Assembly: GCF_001027285.1 (NCBI RefSeq)
Contig: NZ_CP011509.1
Coordinates: 11,122,501-11,186,500 of the forward strand
Reading direction: 5' to 3'
DNA: 64,000 bases
From: Archangium gephyra
Lineage (GTDB): Bacteria > Myxococcota > Myxococcia > Myxococcales > Myxococcaceae
Shown here: piece by piece, positions 18,769-27,349 of the stretch
Position numbering within the stretch: position 1 is the stretch's first letter
Layout of the letters: each line of letters begins with the position of its first letter
The notes under the pieces: generated by a model
Seen by the model: only the letters and a program-made list of their open reading frames with translations
What the model was told of the DNA's origin: nothing
The model's database searches: none
Translations under genes and position numbers: made by a program

Positions 18769-19620
18769 TCACCCGCGTCCCTTCCCGCGCGGGACCAGGT
18801 GTTGCTCGAGCCGTTCGAGCAGCGCCAGTTCCGCGCGGGAGCGCTCGGCCAGGGGTGCGAAGAGCAGGCGCGCGCGCATGCCCATCCCCTCCGTGAGCTC
18901 GAAACGCCGGAGGTCATCCGGCAACCCCAGCAGCACCTCCGCCAGCGGACGCACCCGGTGGAGCTGGTAGGAGCCGAGCGACTCCAGCCGCCGCACCACC
19001 TGCTCCTCGGAAGCACCCTCCGCCAGGGCCTCTCCCGCCGCCGCCTCGAGCGCGAGGCTGGAGCGCACCCGCTCCTCCAGGTCCGCGAGCACCGCCGCCG
19101 TGTTGCGCCGGGCGTTGCGCAGGACGCGTGCGGGGTCCAGCACCTGGGCCACGCGACGCCGGGCCGCCGTGCCGAGCACCGTCCGCCCCTGCACGCGGGC
19201 GAGGATCGCCTTCAGGTAGCTGGCCGCGAAGCACGCCACGAAGAGGGCCTCGTCCAACGGCGCCCGCTCCAACCCGGCGAGCGACTCCGCGAGGGAGACC
19301 AGCCCCGCCTCCGTCAGCACGTAGCGCTGGCCCCGGGGTGCCTTCCGGCTCCTCGCCCCCGCCAGGGGCTCGGCCCACCCGCTCCGGCACAACCGCGCCA
19401 GGGAGCGGCGCACCTGCGTGAGGTCGAGGTCCTGCGAGGGCCTCGTGACGTCATGCTCCACCCAGTTGGTGAAGAGCAGGAAGAAGAAGCGCACATCGGA
19501 GGCCCGGAAGCCTCCCGCGCTCGCTCCAGCCCCATGCGCGGCCAGCAGTGCCGCCTGGATGAAGGTGGCCTGCGTCGTCACGTGCCCGAGGCGCTCGGCG
19601 AGCGGCGGAGTCCGGCCCAT
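18769..19620 (-). CDS. Predicted winged-helix transcriptional regulator
   Basis: A 283-residue cytoplasmic protein. Residues ~25-120 look like a winged helix: FRASDVRFFFLLFTNWVEHD, then LTQVRRSLARLCRSGWAEPL and the wing RYVLTEAGLVSLAESL. The C-terminal ~160 residues are helical and Arg/Leu-rich and may form a ligand or dimerisation domain. The layout recalls PaaX-type regulators, but no family is certain. It is convergent with the depolymerase gene (16-bp gap) and divergent from the fatty-acid hydroxylase gene, with a perfect inverted repeat between. It could regulate either the hydroxylase or the PHB genes. Confidence 0.65.
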   Translation of the reverse strand: MGRTPPLAERLGHVTTQATFIQAALLAAHGAGASAGGFRASDVRFFFLLFTNWVEHDVTRPSQDLDLTQVRRSLARLCRSGWAEPLAGARSRKAPRGQRYVLTEAGLVSLAESLAGLERAPLDEALFVACFAASYLKAILARVQGRTVLGTAARRRVAQVLDPARVLRNARRNTAAVLADLEERVRSSLALEAAAGEALAEGASEEQVVRRLESLGSYQLHRVRPLAEVLLGLPDDLRRFELTEGMGMRARLLFAPLAERSRAELALLERLEQHLVPRGKGRG

Positions 19621-19674
19621 GGGGCCATGATGCCATGCCCTCCGGCGCCACCGGACGCGCACTTCAGGTGACAT

Positions 19675-19691
19675 TGTCTGTACGCCAGACA
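19675..19691. promoter_or_regulatory. Operator-like palindrome between regulator and hydroxylase genes
   Basis: TGTCTG-N5-CAGACA is a perfect inverted repeat in the 124-bp divergent region. Its size and position suit a dimeric repressor acting on one or both genes; the adjacent winged-helix protein is the obvious candidate. Not proven. Confidence 0.5.
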
Positions 19692-19744
19692 GGCATGGAG
19701 AGGCCGTTGGCGCGTACACCTCGCATCACGCAAGCGAGGACCCT

Positions 19745-20464
19745 ATGCTTCCCATGCTGCTTGGCATCGCCGCCGTCTGCTTCGCCCTCGAGCACCTCTT
19801 CCGCGGCTGGCGGCTGCCACGCGTGCGCGCCTGGCACCTGCGGGTGGTCCTCATCAACCTGGTCCAGGTGGGCGTCGTGGTGCTCGCCGGCTTCACCTGG
19901 GAGCGCTGGCTGGCCGCCACCTCCCTCTTCCACCTCTCGCGCGCCCTGCCCCCGCTGGCCGCTGGCGCCCTCGCCTACTTCATCGCCACCTTCGTCTTCT
20001 ACTGGTGGCACCGGGCCCGGCACGAGAGCGACCTGCTCTGGCGCCTCTTCCATCAAATCCACCACAGCCCCCAGCGCCTGGAGGTCATCACCAGCTTCTA
20101 CAAGCACCCGCTGGAGATGGTGGCCAACTCCCTCATTGGCGGCCTGCTCATCTACACCGTGTTGGGCTTGAGCCCGGCGGCGGGCGCCGTCTACACCGCC
20201 TGCACCGCGCTGGGCGAGTTCTTCTACCACACCAACGTGCGCACCCCCCGTTGGGTGGGCTTCATCTTCCAGCGCCCGGAGATGCACCGCATCCACCACG
20301 AATACGGCAAGCACCGCGACAACTACGGCGACATCGTCTGGTGGGACATGCTGTTCGGCACCTACTCCAACCCGCCCACCTGGGAGGCCACCTGTGGCTT
20401 CGAGGACGCCCGGGAGCTGCGACTGGCCGAGATGCTCGCCTTCCGCGACGTCCACCGGGAGTGA
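19745..20464 (+). CDS. Sterol desaturase / fatty acid hydroxylase family protein
   Basis: A 239-residue integral membrane di-iron oxygenase. The eight-histidine signature is present: HRARH, then HQIHHS about 13 residues later, and HRIHHEYGKH near the C-terminus. Hydrophobic segments at the N-terminus (LPMLLGIAAVCFALEHLF and the following VVLINLVQVGVVVLAG) and mid-protein (ALAYFIATFVFYWW) anchor it in the membrane. The family hydroxylates or desaturates lipids using O2. Substrate is unknown; lipid or carotenoid-like membrane modification is possible. GCGAGGA precedes the ATG. It is divergent from a predicted regulator. Confidence 0.88.
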   Translation: MLPMLLGIAAVCFALEHLFRGWRLPRVRAWHLRVVLINLVQVGVVVLAGFTWERWLAATSLFHLSRALPPLAAGALAYFIATFVFYWWHRARHESDLLWRLFHQIHHSPQRLEVITSFYKHPLEMVANSLIGGLLIYTVLGLSPAAGAVYTACTALGEFFYHTNVRTPRWVGFIFQRPEMHRIHHEYGKHRDNYGDIVWWDMLFGTYSNPPTWEATCGFEDARELRLAEMLAFRDVHRE

Positions 20465-20643
20465 AGCCCGTCCGCTCCTCTGCTCTCCAGGCGACAGCAC
20501 GAGCCCCCGTGCCCATACCCGGGGGGATGCGGAAGCGAGCCCGCCTGCTCATTTGAAGCACCCTACCCTCTGGCGCATGAGCCGCCTCGCCCCCCTTGGC
20601 ACCGCACTCGGCGGTCCCAAGCTTGTCGATGACGCGCCGACCC

Positions 20644-20660
20644 CACCACCATAGGTGGTG
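20644..20660 (+). promoter_or_regulatory. Perfect hairpin/operator just upstream of the hybrid kinase
   Basis: CACCACC-ATA-GGTGGTG is a perfect 7-bp inverted repeat about 22 bp before the kinase ATG and immediately before its GA-rich ribosome site. It could be an operator or an RNA hairpin limiting translation. Confidence 0.5.
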
Positions 20661-20682
20661 CGACCAGAGGGGGAGGGCATTG

Positions 20683-23600
20683 ATGGCGGAGGGCTACGAA
20701 CAGGCTGGACCCTCTCTGGAAGGGGCGCATCCCGGCAGGCGGCTGGGCAACCGCTTTGAGTTGACCCAACGCATCAAGCAGGGCCGTGGCATCACCACGT
20801 GGCTCGGGGTGGACCTGCATACGGGGGCCCGGCTCGTCATCAAGACGACATCCGCCCTCTCCCTGGTCTCCACCGCCCGCCAGCGCCTGGAGCACGAGGC
20901 GGGTGTGCTGCGCTCCCTGCACAGCCCCTACCTCATGCCCGTCCTGCATTTCGGGACGGGGGGAGAGCTGCTCTTCCTGGTGACGCCCTTCGTGCCCGGG
21001 GTGTCGCTCCAGGAGCGGCTCGCCAGTGGCACCCTCTCCGTCCCCGAGGCGCTCATCGTGGGCCAGTGTGTGCTGGCCGCCCTCGCCGAGACGCACGCCC
21101 ACGGCATCCTCCACCGGGATGTGAAGCCCTCCAACATCATCGTCGAGGGCCGCCCCACCCTCACCCGCGCCACCCTGGTGGACTTCGGTCTGGCGCGCAG
21201 TGAACGGTTGGACCCGTCCCTGCGCGACCTGCCCGTGGGCACCGCGCGCTACCTCTCGCCCGAGCAGGCCGGACTGCTCAACCGTCCGGTGGAGGCCACT
21301 TCGGACCTGTACGCGCTGGGGGCCGTGCTCTTCGAGGCGCTCGCCGGCCACCCGGCCTTCGACGGCACCTCCGTGGGCGAGGTGCTGCGCCAGCACCTCA
21401 CCACCCGGCCGCGGCTGCGCACCACCGGCGTGGAGGTGCCCCGCGCGCTGGAGGAGGTCGTCTCCCGTCTGTTGCAGACGGATCCGCAGGATCGCTACCA
21501 GTCCGCCGAGTCCGCGCGCGAGGACCTGCGCGCCATCGAGGCGGCCCTGGCCCGGGGCGAGCAGGACCCGGAGCTGGTGGCGGGCGCCCATGACATGCGC
21601 CACAGCCTCACCGAGCCCTCCTTCGTGGGCCGGCACGAGGAGCTGGCGCTGCTGGAGCGGGAGCTGGAGCGCTCCCGCACGGAGCCGGGGCGGCTGCTGG
21701 TGGTGGAGGCCGAGAGCGGCGGAGGCAAGAGCCGGCTGCTGGAGGAGTTCGCCACGCGCGCGCGCCAGCACCGGGCCTGGCTGCTGCAGGGCCAGGCCGT
21801 GGCCCAGTCCGCGCAGCGGCCCTTCCAGCTCTTCGCGGACGTGGCCTCGGGCATCGCCTCGGCGGCGCTGGAGCGGCCCGCGCTGGCGGAGCTGCTGCGT
21901 GAGCGGTTGCAGGAGCAGGCCGCCTCGGTGTGCACGGTGCTGCCGCAGCTGCAGCCGGTGCTGCGTCCCGCGCAGCAGGGCCTGGGCCCCGAGTCCCTGG
22001 GCGAGAGCCGCGGCATCTGGGCCCTCACCACGCTGCTGGGCGCGCTGGGCACGGAGGCGGAGCCCGCGGTGGTGCTGCTCGAGGACTGTCAGTGGGCGGA
22101 TGAGCCGACGCTCCGGTCACTGGAGAGCTGGCAGCAGGCGCGCCGCAGCGTGGGCGGGCACGTGCTGATCATCGTGTCCTTCCGCAGCGAGGAGGTGGGC
22201 CCCGGGCACGTGCTGCGGCGGCTCAACCCGGCGGCGCACCTGCGGCTGACGGCCTTCGGGCCCGCGGACGTGGCGCGCATGTTGGAGTCCATGGCCGGCA
22301 CGCTGCCGCGCGAGGCCATGGAGCTGGTGGTGCGCCTGTCCGAGGGCAACCCCTTCATGGCCTCGGCGGTGCTGCACGGACTGGTGGAGGACGGCGCACT
22401 GGTGCCGGGCCCGAGGGGTTGGCAGGTGGAACCCGAGGCCATGGCGCATGTGCGCTCCTCGAGACAGGCGGCCTCCTTCCTGGTGCGCCGGCTGAAGCTG
22501 CTGCCGCCGGAGTCCCTGCGCCTGCTGTCGGTGGGCGCGGTGCTGGGCAAGAACTTCGACCTGGAGCGGGTGGCGAGCCTGTCGGGCACGCCGCGCGAGC
22601 GGGTGGTGGCGGGGCTGGTGGAGCCTCGGCGCCGGCACATGCTGTGGGAGGGCAGTGGCGGCCGCTACACCTTCGTCCACGACAAGCTGCGCGAGGCGCT
22701 GCTGAGCCTGCTCAAGCCCGAGGAGCGCCGGGAGCTGCACCGGCTGGCGGCGCGCGCCATCGCGGCCAACCCGCCGGCGGATCCCTTCGAGCTCGCCTAC
22801 CACTTCGACGCCGCGGGCGAGTACACCCAGGCCCTGCCCTACGCGCTGGTGGCCGCCGAGCGGGCCCGGCAGCAGTTCGCCCTGGAGACGGCGGAGCACA
22901 ACTACCGCATCGCCGAGCGGGGCGCGGCCGGGGCCGACCCGGGCATCCGCTTCCGCATCAGCGCCGGCTTCGGCGACGTGCTCATGCTGCGCGGCCGCTA
23001 TGACGCCGCCCAGCAGCAGCTCTCGCTCGCCCAGTCGCTCGCCCATGACCGGTTGGATCAAGCTCGCACGCTGGCCAAGCTGGGAGAGCTGGCCTTCCGG
23101 CGCGGCAACGTGGACGAAGGCAACGCGGCCATGGAGCAGGCCCTCCGGCTGCTCGGCCGCTTCATGCCCCGCTCATCCGCCGCCCTGAGCCTGGCGGCCC
23201 TCTGGGAGGTCGGCGTCCAGGCGGGCCATACCCTGCTGCCACGGCTCTGGCTGGCACGCCGTCCCCTCGAGGAGAGCGAGGAGGATCTGCTGGCCGTCCA
23301 TATCTACAGCCGGCTGGCCTACAGCTACTGGTACCTGCGCGGCCGCATGGCCGTTCTCTGGGCGCACCTGCGAGACCTCAACATCGCCGAGCGCTACCCG
23401 CCCACCCCCGAGCTGGCCCAGGCCTACTCGGAGCACTCTCCCGCGATGACCACCCTGCCCTGGTACCGCCGGGCCAACGCCTACTCGGAAAAGTCCCTGG
23501 CCATGCGCCGGCAGATGGGTGACGTGTGGGGACAAGGACAGACATTGCATTTCTACGCCCTGGCCCTCTACGCGGAGAGCCGCTTCGAGGAGAGCATCGA

Positions 23601-25656
23601 GAAATGCCGCGAGGCGGTGCGGCTGCTGGACCGGACGGGAGACCGGTGGGAGGTCAACAACGCCACCTTCAACACCATCATGTGCCTGTACCGGCAGGGG
23701 AAGTTGAAGGAGGCGCTGGAGGCCAGCCAGCGGCTGCACGGCGAGGCCCTCGCCATTGGAGACCGGTACGCGGTGCGGCTGGCGCTGGAGGCCTGGGGCA
23801 AGGCCTCCGGAGGCCGCATTCCCCGCGGGCTGCTCGAGGGGGAGATCTCCAACCCGGAGGCGGATCCGCAGTCGCACTCGGGCGTGCTCCAGGCGGAGGC
23901 CATCCGCCAGTTGCGCGAGGGGGACGCCGAGGGCGCGGTGGCCACGCTGGAGGAGGCACAGCGCATCGCCGAGGCGGCCCACCTGCATTCGGAGTACGTG
24001 TCGCCCATTCCGGGCTGGCTGGCCACCGCGCTGCGCCAGCGCGTCGAGCAGGTGTCCTCGCTGGCGCCGCATGAGCGCAAGGCGCTGCTGAAGCGGGCCG
24101 AGCACGTGGCCCGGCGGGCGCACGACGTGGCGAACACCTACCGCAACAACCTCCCGCATGCCCTGCGCGAGCGGGCCCTGCTGGCGGCCATGTCCGGCCA
24201 TGCGCGCCGCGCGCGCCGCTGGCTGGAGCAGAGCCTGAGCGTGGCCAACGAGCTGGGCATGCGCCATGAGCGCGCCCAGACGCTGCTGGCGCGTGGGCAG
24301 GTGGGCCGGGCCCTCGGCTGGCCCGGAGCCGCCGCGGACGTCGAGACGGCCACCCGCGAGCTGCAGGAGCTGGAGCAGGGGCTGGGCCAGGAGGGCCCCG
24401 GGAGCTCGGAGCGCTCGGACACCCTGTCCCTGGCGGACCGCTTCCCCCGCGTGCTGGACGCGGGCCGCCGCATCGCCTCCGCGCTCACCCGCGAGGCGGT
24501 GTTCGACGCCGCGCGCCGCTCCATGATGGAGCTGCTGCGCCCGGAGCACTGCGTGGTGTTCGACCCGGAGGCGCTGCTGCCCGAGGACGAGCTGGCGGCG
24601 GCGGGCGTGGGCCGGACCGCCATCGCCCGGACGCTGGAGACGGGGCGTCCGGCGGTGATGGGCCAGGGCATGCCCGGCGGGGTGAGCGAGAGCATGGAGC
24701 TGCTGGGGGTGCGCTCGCTGCTGTGCGCCCCCATCCAGGTGCGCGGCAAGACGGTGGCGTGTGTGTGCGTCAGCCACCGGCAGGTGGGCGAGCTCTTCGG
24801 CGAGGACGAGGAGCGGCTGGCCTCCTTCGTCTGCATCCTGGCGGGCGCCGCCCTGGAGAACGCCGAGGGTTTCGAGCGCATGGCCGCCCTCTCCGAGGAG
24901 CGGGGCCGGCTCTACCGCGAGGAGCAGGAGGCGGTGCGGCGCCGCGACGACTTCCTCTCCATCGCCGCGCACGAGCTGAAGACACCCCTCACCTCGCTGC
25001 AGCTCCACCTCCAGGGCCTCATGTCGCAGCTGCGCCAGGGGCTGGAGCGGCTGCCCCCGGAGCGGCTCGGCGCCAAGCTGGAGTCCGCCAACCTCCAGAC
25101 GCAGCGGCTGGGCAAGCTGGTGAACGAGCTGCTGGACATCTCGCGCATCGCCCAGGGGCAGATGCTGGGCAAGCTCGAGGACGTGGACCTGGTGCAGCTG
25201 GTGCGCGGGGTGGTGGAGCGCTCCCGCGAGGCGCTCGCCCGCGCCGAGTGCGAGCTGCGGCTGAACCTGTCCCCCTCCCTGGTGGGCCACTGGGACGCCA
25301 TGCGGCTGGAGCAGGTGGTGGTCAACCTGCTCACCAACGCGACGAAGTATGGCGCGGGCCGGCCCATCGAAATCACCGTCGAGGGCGACGCCACCCAGGC
25401 GCGCCTGCGCGTGCGGGACGAGGGCATCGGCATCGCCGAGGAGGACGCGGCGCGCATCTTCGAGCGCTTCGAGCGCGCCGTGTCCGTGCGCCACTACGGC
25501 GGCTTCGGCATCGGGCTGTGGATCGTCCGGGAGATCGTCCAGGCGCTCGGCGGTACCATCGAGGTGGAGAGCGCCCTGGGCAAGGGCGCCACCTTCACCG
25601 TCACGCTGCCCCGCCACGGCCCCGAGGAGCCGCGCGAGGCGCATGAGACGCACTAG
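20683..25656 (+). CDS. Ser/Thr kinase - AAA ATPase - TPR - GAF - histidine kinase fusion
   Basis: A 1657-residue soluble hybrid kinase. Residues ~20-285 are a Hanks-type kinase with the Lys in RLVIK, HRDVKPSN (~144) and DFGLA (~167); the glycine loop (GRGITT) is atypical. Residues ~300-600 form an orc1/cdc6-like AAA domain (GRHEELALLE, Walker A GGGKSR ~347, Walker B LLEDCQWAD ~465). A long TPR region (~690-1150) follows, then GAF (~1245-1400), HisKA with AAHELKTP (His ~1429), and HATPase (NLLTNATKYG, GFGIGLWI). This HSTK-type architecture is known in myxobacteria and cyanobacteria. No receiver domain or partner regulator is adjacent. The ATG follows a GAGGGGGAGGG site. Confidence 0.93.
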   Translation: MAEGYEQAGPSLEGAHPGRRLGNRFELTQRIKQGRGITTWLGVDLHTGARLVIKTTSALSLVSTARQRLEHEAGVLRSLHSPYLMPVLHFGTGGELLFLVTPFVPGVSLQERLASGTLSVPEALIVGQCVLAALAETHAHGILHRDVKPSNIIVEGRPTLTRATLVDFGLARSERLDPSLRDLPVGTARYLSPEQAGLLNRPVEATSDLYALGAVLFEALAGHPAFDGTSVGEVLRQHLTTRPRLRTTGVEVPRALEEVVSRLLQTDPQDRYQSAESAREDLRAIEAALARGEQDPELVAGAHDMRHSLTEPSFVGRHEELALLERELERSRTEPGRLLVVEAESGGGKSRLLEEFATRARQHRAWLLQGQAVAQSAQRPFQLFADVASGIASAALERPALAELLRERLQEQAASVCTVLPQLQPVLRPAQQGLGPESLGESRGIWALTTLLGALGTEAEPAVVLLEDCQWADEPTLRSLESWQQARRSVGGHVLIIVSFRSEEVGPGHVLRRLNPAAHLRLTAFGPADVARMLESMAGTLPREAMELVVRLSEGNPFMASAVLHGLVEDGALVPGPRGWQVEPEAMAHVRSSRQAASFLVRRLKLLPPESLRLLSVGAVLGKNFDLERVASLSGTPRERVVAGLVEPRRRHMLWEGSGGRYTFVHDKLREALLSLLKPEERRELHRLAARAIAANPPADPFELAYHFDAAGEYTQALPYALVAAERARQQFALETAEHNYRIAERGAAGADPGIRFRISAGFGDVLMLRGRYDAAQQQLSLAQSLAHDRLDQARTLAKLGELAFRRGNVDEGNAAMEQALRLLGRFMPRSSAALSLAALWEVGVQAGHTLLPRLWLARRPLEESEEDLLAVHIYSRLAYSYWYLRGRMAVLWAHLRDLNIAERYPPTPELAQAYSEHSPAMTTLPWYRRANAYSEKSLAMRRQMGDVWGQGQTLHFYALALYAESRFEESIEKCREAVRLLDRTGDRWEVNNATFNTIMCLYRQGKLKEALEASQRLHGEALAIGDRYAVRLALEAWGKASGGRIPRGLLEGEISNPEADPQSHSGVLQAEAIRQLREGDAEGAVATLEEAQRIAEAAHLHSEYVSPIPGWLATALRQRVEQVSSLAPHERKALLKRAEHVARRAHDVANTYRNNLPHALRERALLAAMSGHARRARRWLEQSLSVANELGMRHERAQTLLARGQVGRALGWPGAAADVETATRELQELEQGLGQEGPGSSERSDTLSLADRFPRVLDAGRRIASALTREAVFDAARRSMMELLRPEHCVVFDPEALLPEDELAAAGVGRTAIARTLETGRPAVMGQGMPGGVSESMELLGVRSLLCAPIQVRGKTVACVCVSHRQVGELFGEDEERLASFVCILAGAALENAEGFERMAALSEERGRLYREEQEAVRRRDDFLSIAAHELKTPLTSLQLHLQGLMSQLRQGLERLPPERLGAKLESANLQTQRLGKLVNELLDISRIAQGQMLGKLEDVDLVQLVRGVVERSREALARAECELRLNLSPSLVGHWDAMRLEQVVVNLLTNATKYGAGRPIEITVEGDATQARLRVRDEGIGIAEEDAARIFERFERAVSVRHYGGFGIGLWIVREIVQALGGTIEVESALGKGATFTVTLPRHGPEEPREAHETH

Positions 25657-25671
25657 CCGGCGCCCCCGCCC

Positions 25672-26616
25672 TCAACGGCGGGTGAGCGACAGGTAGATGA
25701 CGTTGTCCACGCTGTCGCGGAAGAGCTTCACCTCGGCCAGTTCCGAGGGATCGATCTCCGCGGTGAGGGCCCTCATCTGGCTCTCGTCGCGGTAGACGAG
25801 CCACCAGTCCATGAAGGCCTCCATGTACCCGGTCTCGGGAGGGAAGACGGCGAAGTTGGCCACCAGCAGCTTCCCGCCCGAGCGCAGCATGTGGAAGAGC
25901 AGCCGGGTGAGCCGTGCGGCGGTGCCCTCGGCCAGGTAGTCGTACAGGCCGGCCGAGTAGACGAAGTCCATGTCCCGGAAGGACGTCTTCCCCAGGAGCA
26001 TGGAGCGCACCGAGCCGCACACCGTCCGCACCGGGCCGGTGGGGAACACCCGCGCGATCTCCGCCAGGCAGAGTGGATCCTGATCGAAGGCGATCAGCTC
26101 ACCGAGCCGGTGGTCTCGCACGGCCGTGGACAGCTCGGCCTCGCGCAGGTGGCCACACGCCACGGAGAGGATGCGCGGCAGGTGCACGCGCTCGGCGGTG
26201 GCGTCGAGCTCCGCGGCCAGCAATTCGCGCCGCTCGCGCACACTGCGCGCGCTCGGCTGGTCATGCATGTAGCGGTAGATTTCCCGGCCCTGGTACTCCA
26301 GGCCGTCCACGTGCGCGTGGTCGTTGTAGAGGTAGTCGATGAGCTCGGCATCCCCCGCGTAGCCACGGGGACGCTCGAAGGCATGACGGGTGAAGGGACA
26401 CTGGTGGATGACTTCGCGCAGCGGGTGGGTGCGCACGGCTTCCAGACAGAAGCGCCGCCACTCCTCCCGGTCCCATTTGCGGCGGAGGGTCCGCAGTCCC
26501 CGGTGCAGGGACTCCATGCCGGACTGAACATCTCCACCCTGGGTGATTTGCGCGTGAACGTCATCCAGCCACGAAGTGGCCCGGACAAAGGCATCACTCC
26601 AATCGACCCACTCCAT
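25672..26616 (-). CDS. Class I SAM-dependent methyltransferase
   Basis: A protein of about 314 residues from the Met preceding EWVDWSD; longer starts at 26700 or 26826 are in frame, but the extra codons lack the GC3 bias of this genome. The N-terminal half is helical and contains CPFTRHAFERPRGYAGDAELIDYLY, a hallmark of a family that includes proteins annotated in 3-hydroxypalmitate methyl ester (PhcB-like) synthesis. The methyltransferase core follows: ILSVACGHLREAE (SAM-binding loop), IAFDQDPLCL (acidic end of beta2) and DFVYSAGLYDYL. Substrate unknown. It is convergent with the hybrid kinase gene, 15 bp away. Confidence 0.75.
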   Translation of the reverse strand: MEWVDWSDAFVRATSWLDDVHAQITQGGDVQSGMESLHRGLRTLRRKWDREEWRRFCLEAVRTHPLREVIHQCPFTRHAFERPRGYAGDAELIDYLYNDHAHVDGLEYQGREIYRYMHDQPSARSVRERRELLAAELDATAERVHLPRILSVACGHLREAELSTAVRDHRLGELIAFDQDPLCLAEIARVFPTGPVRTVCGSVRSMLLGKTSFRDMDFVYSAGLYDYLAEGTAARLTRLLFHMLRSGGKLLVANFAVFPPETGYMEAFMDWWLVYRDESQMRALTAEIDPSELAEVKLFRDSVDNVIYLSLTRR

Positions 26617-26830
26617 CACAGGCGAGGCCAATTTGTTCCGCGGGTTGGGGGCATGACCAGGAGAAACAGCATCGCTCGAAGAGGAGGGAGGTCCTTCCAT
26701 CGCCACCAAAACGAAGAGACCTTCCACTCCCTTCCCTTGGAGTGGGCCACCGGCCCTGCGCTGGTCTGGAGGGCAGGAGGGCGTGTGATCCAAAATGGAA
26801 GGAGTCGCAGGACGCTCTACACACACCGAC

Positions 26831-27349
26831 TCACAACGCGAAATAGTCCCGGGTGATGTTCAAGCGCACGTGTGCGTCCTCGGGGCTCAGCTCGATGGAG
26901 CGCGTGCGCGTGGCGAGGATGCCCAGGCGCCGCAACAGGTGCTCGATGTCGTCGGCGAGCGCGAGCACCGGGCGCACCGTGCAGCCCGTGGCGAAGGCCA
27001 TGTCGTCGAGCTTCACCAGGTTGCCCGGCTCGCTGGTGGCCACGAAGACGGTGCCGCGCACCTCGTCACGCCACTCCACCCGCAACGGGCACATCCGCAG
27101 GCGCTCGAGCACCCGCGGGGGCACGCAGCGCGCCATGCCTTCTGGAACGCGCTCCAGGCCCTCGCGGCGGATGAAGGGCACCTGGAGCTGCCGAGCCAAC
27201 GAGATGAGCAGCTGCTCCGGCCCGAGCAGTCCCATCCGCACCGCGGCCTCCCCCAACCTGCACCGCCACCGCGCCTGGGAGGCGAGCGCCGTCTCCACCT
27301 GCGCCGACGCCAACAGCCCGCTCGCCACCCACAGCTCGCCCAGCCGCAT
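26831..27349 (-). CDS. Stand-alone GspE N-terminal (MshEN) domain protein
   Basis: A 172-residue protein made almost wholly of a GspE N-domain: RLGELWVASGLLASAQVETALASQ, then RLGEAAVRMGLLGPEQLLISLARQLQVPFI and VPPRVLERLRMCPLRV, VATSEPGNL and TGCTVRPVLALADDI. In type II secretion and type IV pilus ATPases this module precedes the motor; alone it may bind cyclic di-GMP (known for MshEN) or act as an adaptor. No motor domain follows. The start was set at the first Met with family similarity; the Gly/Arg-rich extension upstream is unlikely to be coding. Confidence 0.75.
   Translation of the reverse strand: MRLGELWVASGLLASAQVETALASQARWRCRLGEAAVRMGLLGPEQLLISLARQLQVPFIRREGLERVPEGMARCVPPRVLERLRMCPLRVEWRDEVRGTVFVATSEPGNLVKLDDMAFATGCTVRPVLALADDIEHLLRRLGILATRTRSIELSPEDAHVRLNITRDYFAL

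Noticed and set aside
15804-19016. A 1070-codon open frame on the minus strand opposite the PHB depolymerase
   Set aside because: It is antisense to a clear depolymerase, its translation is His/Arg/Gly-rich low-complexity sequence without any domain, and such long shadow frames are normal at this GC content.
20603-20620. TGGCACC sequence as a sigma-54 -24 element upstream of the hybrid kinase
   Set aside because: The -12 GC is missing at the required spacing (the sequence reads GG there).
23173-25653. An 826-codon minus-strand frame opposite the hybrid kinase
   Set aside because: The opposite strand encodes GAF and histidine-kinase domains; this frame is a GC-bias shadow.
26617-26826. N-terminal extension of the methyltransferase
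   Set aside because: The in-frame codons up to 26826 lack GC3 bias and family similarity; they look like promoter DNA, although a start at 26700 cannot be excluded.
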